A stretch of DNA of 64,000 nucleotides from Cenococcum geophilum 1.58 (lineage: Eukaryota > Ascomycota > Dothideomycetes > Gloniales > Gloniaceae), in contig KV748179.1 of assembly GCA_001692895.1 (NCBI GenBank), positions 4,424,668 to 4,488,667 of the forward strand, given 5' to 3'. The position numbers and the translations under genes are program-made. Position 1 is the first letter of the stretch. Every line of letters starts with the position of its first letter. This document shows positions 56,891-64,000 of the stretch, piece after piece. A model generated the notes under the pieces. The model had not been told where the DNA came from and did no database searches. It worked only from the letters and a program-made list of their open reading frames with translations.

Positions 56891-58019
56891 GTTACGGTTT
56901 CAATAAGTCAAATAACATGCCACCAAAAGCAGCCACCACGACGCCATCAACGGCGGCAACTACTTCAAGATCAGGTAACGACACCAGTATGGCAGACACT
57001 GACTCACAACAACCTGTAATAGTAGGGCAATTACAGGAGATAGTTAACTAGTTGACGGAAAATAATACAATACTTAAAAATAGGATCAACGGGATAGGAG
57101 CGGCAAAGATTAAGCTACTATCGATTAAGAGATTCTTAGGAGAAAAATTAAAGTTTAAAGGATTCCTTACGCAAATACACTTTAAGGTTTTATAAGAAGG
57201 AGCTAAGCTACTAATACCTATGGATTAAGTAGCGTATGCAGGATTATTCTTATTAGGAAGAGCACTTAAATAGTTTAAGCTTTACCTTATAGAGATATAA
57301 GCAAATAGAATAATAACTATAAACCAAGAAGTACAGTTTATATTCTTAAGCTAGAATGGATTTATAGAGCAACTTATATAAATATTCAGAGATCTGGAGG
57401 TAACAACTATAGCAGAAAGAAAACTCTAAGACATTACGCAACGAACCTTAGCAATTAAGTATATAACGTAGTTCCAAACGCTAGCGATATAAGTTAAGTG
57501 GAATAATAAGGCGCTTATGGTATAGTATAAACAGGGACTTAAGGCTAAAGTCTAGGACGTAATTATCCTAATAGAAGATGCGGATACCCTAAGGGAACTA
57601 ATAGATTAAGTAATAAAGATTAATAATAGGATCTACTAAAGGGAACAGGCTAAGAAGGGCTAGGATAGAGTTCTATAGTTGTATAAGACGCAGAGTACGC
57701 AATAACTAAAGCTAAATTAAAAAATATGGTATAGCGTAGAGCTAATGGACCTAAGTGGTACCAGAGAAACCTATAAAAGATAGAGTAAGAAACTATGGAA
57801 ACCTAGAGGTTAAGGATTAAGTAATTATAAGACTAAGGAGCATAGGCTAAACTAAGGATCTTAGTAGCAGAAGACGTTTAAGCGGACTCTATAATAAAAG
57901 CAATGGTTTAAAGACGGAGCTTATATAAATTGCGGAAAATAGGGTTATTTCGCTAAAGACTATAAAAGTGGTTAGAGTTATTACGTAGTAAAGGGAACTA
58001 GACTAATAGTATGTAACAC

Positions 58020-59980
58020 ATATGTATAAAGGGATGATAGTGTACTATAAGGAACAAAAGAGTGTTTAATTAGAAGTTTTGCGTTTTGTTATAACAACGC
58101 ATACTAAATTTATAAAGACGCCAAGTATAGTGCAAGCTATTAGCTATAAGAGCTAGAGTTAAGGAAACTTAAAGGAACTAAAGAGTTAGATAAAGAATAA
58201 GATCGACTCTATAAGCTAGATTAAGATATTACAGCAATATACGGACAAAGATTAGTAATAATAATAATAGAGTTAGAGTACTTATTAATTAATAGCGACA
58301 AGGATAGTAAAGGAACTAACTAGGGGTATCTAAACCTTAATAACGCAATAGAAGCAGAGACTGAAACCGCTATAGAGCATAGTTTAGTAACGGGTATTAT
58401 AATACCGTTGGATACGGCATCTATCGCTTTACGAGATAAAAGGAGTAATATTTAGAGACGATTAAGCAAGCAGACGACTGCTAGTGCTAGCTCACCACTT
58501 AATAAAGGCAAAAGGCCAAAGGCTTAAGATTCTTAAGATAAGATAAGAGACGACTAAGATTCTTAAGACGAGATAAGGTATGCTTAGGGACCTATAACGG
58601 ACGATAACCGATAGAGCAGAGCAACGGCTCAGTTCAGTAATATACGAATAAGCTTAGGACGAAGTTTCCTAAAGGCACAAGACTCTTAAGATAAGATAAG
58701 TGAGATTTAAGACTCTTAAGACGAGATAAGAACACCGGCAAAGCCTAGTTGGACTAAGGCTAGAGCGCAGCTTAAGAAAGAAGCAAGCTTAGAATTAAAG
58801 AATCTAAGGGACTAAGAATTTGGAGTATAAATAAGGACACCTATAGGCAAGAGGTAAGAGGCTTCTTTACAGATTAGAGAATCTGTAATACAAATAGCAG
58901 TTAGGCTAGGGGACAGATATATAAACCTAGAAGACTTACTAGGGGAACGAAGCGCTCAGCCTAAAGATCAAAAAGTTAATATTACGATTAAGAAGCAAGA
59001 GAACTTCAAGAATTTAATTACAAGACGCAGACAATAAGAAACTATAAACGAGTTTAGAGCAAGAATCCTTATATAGCAAGAACAAAAACTAGACGCAAGA
59101 TCTAGCATAATAGGTTATATATAAGACAGAGCACTAGTATAAAGAATTACTAATAGGCTAAAGATAGGTATACTAAGAGCCAAGTGGCTTACCGAACTAG
59201 AAAATGAAGAGGATTTAGAAATCCTAACTAGGTTTAAGGAACGACATATAAAAGGCTATTATAACATAGTAATAAGAAGATATTTTCTTACGGATAAGCT
59301 GTATACACTCCAGCAGCTATACTAAAGGTGGTATAGGTAAAGGCACAATAATAAGTGGGAAGATTTCTATATGTGGTTAGATAAAAGAGTTATCTAAGAC
59401 CACCTAATTACGGAAAAAGTAATAAATTATATCAAGGGAGCCTTAATAATAACATTAAAGGATCTAGAGGAACAGTTAGAGGACTAAAGAAGTAAGAGAC
59501 GCATCTTAGTACCTGTAAACAAAGTCATAACGTTTAGATTAACACGATAGAGGTTTAAACTTAAAGATAAAGACAAATTAAGAGTTAACCTAAAGCACCT
59601 AGCACACTATACGCTATTATAGATCGCATATATAGATAATATGTGTAAAATGTATAAAAATCCGAAAGAGAAAAACCGGAAATACCCTATAAGGATATAT
59701 TGGGCGCTAGATAAGCAATAGTACAGGAATGCTAAGTATATATACGGCTGGCATCTAGTAGAAGTATAAAGCTAAGGGGACTTAACACTTTAACCAGGAA
59801 GATTCCTTACGGAAGAATACCTAAATGGATAATAATAGTGGGAATGTTTAGAGAACACCTATCTATAGCATATTAAAGACAAAAAGCAAACAAAGTATTA
59901 GCTAAAGAGTAAGCCAAGTGCATAAGGATTAAGCAGCCAATAGTTAGGAAAAGTAGAGGCCCACGGGACCAGAGGGAGCC
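58020..59980 (+). mobile_element. Gypsy F: unidentified region between gag and protease
   Basis: About 1.9 kb lies between the zinc-knuckle end of gag and the protease-like region and has no counterpart in element A as far as A can be followed. It contains a doubled repeat (core TCTTAAGA and AGATAAG) at 58526-58578 and again at 58678-58730. Later parts look protein-coding in origin and might be a second gag-like domain, but I recognise no family. Confidence 0.45.
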
Positions 59981-62900
59981 AGTAGTAGAGCCTTAGACCC
60001 TTAAAGGAATTTAAGGACAACACCTAAATTTACGACTTAATTGGCAAGATTAACAGTTCGAAATATTAATAGATAGTAAAGTAATAAGGAACCATATCTC
60101 ACTAGCAGCAGTCAAAAGGATGGGGCTACTACACAGGCAAAAAGAGCACCCTTACCCATTAGTAACGATTTTAGGAGATCCGATAGCCTATAAAGGAGGT
60201 ATTATTAATCTTAAAACAGGACCAATTCAGATAGCCATCAAAGGGAGATAAGTCGAGATATCTTTCGACATATTACTATTAGGGAATAATAAGGCAGTAT
60301 TAGAAATACCTTAGTTATAGGAATATAATCTAAAGATCAATTAGGTTATAGGTTAAGTTAATATTAAAGATATATAATAACGTAAGATGCGACAATAAAC
60401 CAAGTTAGTATAGTACTAAGTTAGAGCGATATATAAAGAGACTAATTAGGGATTAAGTTATATACTAAAGAGATACCATAAGTATAGCAAGAAGCTATAG
60501 TTACTAGAAAGTAAGAAGCTGTTAGAGTATATAGTATAGGACTATAAGATAGAGTTAGAGCCAGGAACTAGTCTAAAGTTCTTTCCAATCTATAAGCTTA
60601 CTAAAAAGGAAGGGAGAGCACTAAAAGAGTTTATCCAGGAGAACTTATAAAAGGGATATATTAGACCATCACAGTTATTAGCAGGATATCCAGTACTATT
60701 TATACCAAAGAAGAATGGAAAACTTAGACTATGCATTAACTATAGACAGTTAAATAGCATCACTAGGAAGGATAGGTATCCTTTACCCTTAATTAGCAAA
60801 ATCTAAGACAGAATAGGCAATGCGCAAATCTTTACAAAGATAGATCTAAGATAGGCATACCATTAGATTAGAATCAAGGAAGGCGACGAATAAAAGGCAG
60901 CTTTTAGGTCAAAGGAAGGACTATATAAACCATTAGTTATATAATTCAGGCTTATAAACGCACTAGTAACGTTCTAGAAGTATATTAACAATATATTAAG
61001 AGAACACTTAAATAAGTTTATTATAGTATACCTTAATAACATTATTATCTACTTAATAAACGAGGAAGAACATAGAGAACATATCGAATGGGTCTTAAAG
61101 AGACTATAAGAAGAATAAATGCCAGTAGCAATCAAGAAATATAAGTTCTTTACTAGGAAGACAGATTTTATTAGATTTATCATAGAACTAGGCCAACTTA
61201 GCATAGATCTAAAGAAGATCGAGGCTATAGTGAATTAGCAAGAACCAGAGAATGTAATATAGTTAAGGTCATTCCTAGGGTTTTGCAATTACTGCAGAAG
61301 GTTTATAGCTTAATAGTTAAAGGACATTAAGTCATTTACAAGGTTAACAAAGAAAGAGGAACTATAGGTATAGGGAAAAGAATAAAAAGAGCTATTTAAA
61401 AAAGTTAAACAGTTATTTACCTAGGAGCCAGTTCTTAAAATTTACCAACTAAAACTAGAGACAGTGGTTAAAACGGATGCATTAGACTATATACTAGGAG
61501 CGTGTTTTTTATAAAAATATAAAGATGGATAGCACCTAGTAGCATACTATAGTCGAAAGATAACACCACTAGAACTAAACTATAACATCTATAACAAGGA
61601 GTTATTAGGTATAGTTATAGTACTTTAGAAATAGAAAGCATTCTTATAAGGTATAGAGAAACTATTTATAGTTAAAACGGATTATAAGAACCTAATAGGG
61701 TTCCTAATAATAAAAGAACTTAACTAGAGATAGGTTAGATAGGCAAAGATGCTTATAAAATACTATTTTAAGATTTAGTATACCAAGGGTATAGAGAACG
61801 CACAAGCAGATGCTCTAAGCAGAAAGGCTAAACTATAAAACGATAAAAAGCTATTAGGGGCTTTATTACAAAAAGATACAGACGGATTAATTAGGTACAA
61901 TTATCTAAAAATTATAGCAATATAAGAAGAACAGATCCACGAATCACTAGCAAGTAATTAGATATATAAGATCCAAGAAGCACAGGCAGAGGACCTAGAC
62001 TTAGAGTAGTATAAAAATCAAGAAGCAATATATATGCCAAGGTCTATTACAAAGGAGTTTATTAAATCATTTTATAAGGGACTAACTTAAGGACATAATA
62101 GAGCTATAGGCTTAGTGTTAAGACTTTAGGAGGAGTACATTATTAATAGAATCTGGGGACTAGTAAGAACAATTATAAAGAAATATCTAGATTGCTAAAG
62201 AAATAAACTAATAAGGCATAAGCTATACGGAGAGCCACAACCTATTAAAATACCAGAGAGACCATGGGAGGTCATATTATAGGACTTTATTATTAAGTTA
62301 CTAAAATTAAGAGATCCTATTACCGGGCAAGATTATAACGCGATCTTAGTAATAGTAGACAAGCTTACAAAGTGGAGATACTTTATAGTATATTTAGAAG
62401 AAATATTAGCAAAAGATATTACTAGAATTTATATTAAAGAAGTGTTTGCAAGATATAGAGTACTAAGTAAGATTATATCGGACAGAGATCTAAGATTCGT
62501 AGTAGCATTTTAGGAAGTGTTCTTAGCAGAGTAAGGGGTTTAAGTAGCAACTTCTACTATATATTATCCACAGACAGACGGTTAAACGGAAAGATTAAAT
62601 TAGACACTAAAATAGTATCTAAGGCATTATATTAATTATACATAGAACAATTAGGTATCGCTATTACCAGTTATACAGTTTGTATACAATATAACACTAT
62701 AAGAAGGAATGGGTATATTACTATTTAAGGCGAATTATAGATATAAGCTAAGGACCTTATTATTACTATAATAAGCGAAGAAAACGAGGAGCATAGCGAA
62801 GTAAAGAATGGAGAGTTTAATAAATCTTTATGCAGACCTTATGGAAACAGCTAAAATAGTATAATAAAGAATGAAGAAGTACTATAATGCTAAGAGATCT

Positions 62901-63329
62901 AAGGGACCAGATCTTAAGGAGGGAGATAAAGTATAGCTACTATACAAAAATTTCAAGAGTTAACAACTAAGTAAGAAGTTAGACCACGTTAGACTAGGGC
63001 CTTTCAAAATTACATAAAGAATTTCATTAGTTACATTTAAGTTAAACCTACTAGCTAAGATAAAGATCTACCCTATATAATACATCGCGATACTAGAGCT
63101 AGTATACGGAAATATTAAGCCACTAATCTATAAGGCAGACACGTATAGAGGACAAGAGAAAGACAAATAGTAAGTTTTAAAGATCATTAGCTATAAGGAC
63201 GTTAATAATAAAATATAGTATGAAGTAAAGTGGATAGGCTATAATAAGACTACCTAGAAACCACTAGAGAATTTAAAGAATGCTATGGGAAAGGTACAGG
63301 AGTATTAGAAGAGAAAAGGTTAGGCAGCA

Positions 63330-64000
63330 TTAATAAAGAAGGATTACTAAAGAATAAACCACCTAAGGGGGATATAGGAAGAGCGACTGCCGAACTACTT
63401 AGAGTTGTTTCCTTCTCTATTAGAAGAGAATCCGTTCTTTTATTGCTAAGTTCCTATAAACCTTATTCTATAAGTTTCCACTCCTTAAAATAAACCTTCT
63501 TACGAACTTTCTTAAGACAAATTAGTTAAGCAGACGCAGCTAAACGAGAATTAAGGGCCCGTTGCTAAGCGTTAGTAGCCTCCTTCTTAGCGTCACGCGA
63601 ATAATAAAGTTCTGCCAAGGCGACGGATAGCTTATTATTAAGCTTCGCAGTAGCAAATTAAACACAAGACCCTATAATAAATTACTTAGGGAACTTAGAG
63701 ACTATTAAGAGTTATAGGACGCGCATACTTAGCGTTAGAAACAGAGCGAACATCGCAAGATAATTAAACGTTTGCTTTAGTACACTCTAAATAAGAAGAG
63801 GGTTGCCAAGATAAAGGACTTGCTAGTACAACACAGACTAACCCCTCTTTCGCACAACGAGAACATGGAAATGGTATTATTTTACCCAGCAATAGTATAG
63901 ACGAGACTGTACGCGTATAATGAAGAGTTAAAGAAGATAAAGATGCTTTAGGTATAATAAGTAACGATATTAACCAAATTAATTAGACAGATATTACACC
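63330..64000. other. 3' non-coding part of Gypsy F, window end
   Basis: It follows the chromodomain and is AT-rich with no recognisable domain. No TGTTACG-type LTR start and no polypurine tract could be identified before the window ends, so the element continues beyond. Confidence 0.5.

Larger units (their letters stand above)
56456..64000 (+). mobile_element. Ty3/Gypsy element F (3' end beyond the window)
   Basis: It begins TGTTACGAACGC directly after the LINE tail. Parts: 5' LTR (to about 56890), gag from about 56917 and similar to element A up to about 58015, a ~1.9-kb region of unclear nature (58020-59980), protease-like region (~60040-60330), RT (~60580-61290), RNase H (~61430-61800), integrase (~62200-62720, with a TDGQTERLN motif near 62580), chromodomain (YEVKWIGYNKTTWKPLEN near 63220-63273). 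Everything after about 63330 is 3' region. The 3' LTR is not in the window. It is a broken fossil, but pol is the most readable of the LTR elements here. Confidence 0.9.

Noticed and set aside
1-64000. tRNA or rRNA genes
   Set aside because: No convincing cloverleaf boxes or rRNA signature stretches were seen on either strand by eye.

Overview
The window looks like a chromosome segment of a filamentous ascomycete (Pezizomycotina). The reasons are a HET-NACHT-WD40 (HNWD) incompatibility-type gene with a short fungal intron, fungal Ty3/Gypsy and Ty1/Copia retroelements, a Fot1/pogo transposon, a Tad/I-like LINE, and heavy decay in which CpA has become TpA, the mark of repeat-induced point mutation (RIP). 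I see no bacterial operons, no tRNA or rRNA gene, and no intact host gene.

Region 1, about 1-3.1 kb, is a patchwork: a ~95-bp sequence present twice about 1.09 kb apart, a cluster of short hairpins with a shared loop, a Gypsy protease-region fragment, a 12-bp minisatellite and a perfect 20-bp inverted repeat. Region 2, about 3.1-8.2 kb, is the only host gene content and is relatively GC-rich. On the minus strand it holds a HET-NACHT-WD40 gene of 1,484 codons in two exons, interrupted by two in-frame stops, followed by a decayed ankyrin-repeat fragment. Such proteins are fungal STAND/NLR-type receptors: HET is the death effector, NACHT the nucleotide switch and the WD40 propeller the sensor. 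Region 3, 8.4-9.2 kb, is a DNA-transposase fossil split by a 383-bp MITE.

Region 4, 9.2 kb to the end, is an AT-rich nest of transposons. Matched long terminal repeats (LTRs) and target-site duplications (TSDs) show the order of insertion. Gypsy A (from 9236) was split by Gypsy B (10612-46284, TSD GGATC). B received Gypsy C in reverse orientation (14308-26815, TSD CTAAT), Gypsy E (30358-44300, TSD TACGC) and a 305-bp TA-flanked MITE. C received Gypsy D (18054-23966, TSD GGTAG) and a 236-bp solo LTR (TSD CTAG). E received Copia G (31667-37819, TSD AATAA) and Fot1/pogo transposon H (39679-41518, TSD TA). Element A resumes at 46285. It is followed by a reverse-oriented Copia J, a LINE, and Gypsy F (from 56456), whose 3' LTR is not reached. 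Subtracting insertions gives C, D, E and G a normal length of about 5.9-6.35 kb each, which supports the parse.

All LTR elements look dead, each with very many breaks. Short elements (MITEs, solo LTR) are much less decayed, as expected if they fall below the length RIP recognises. The least explained signals are the covarying hairpins at 207-481 and a ~55-bp palindromic module found in the same sense, just upstream of the 3' LTR, in three unrelated retroelements (C, E, G). Domain positions inside the fossils are approximate because everything was read by eye.
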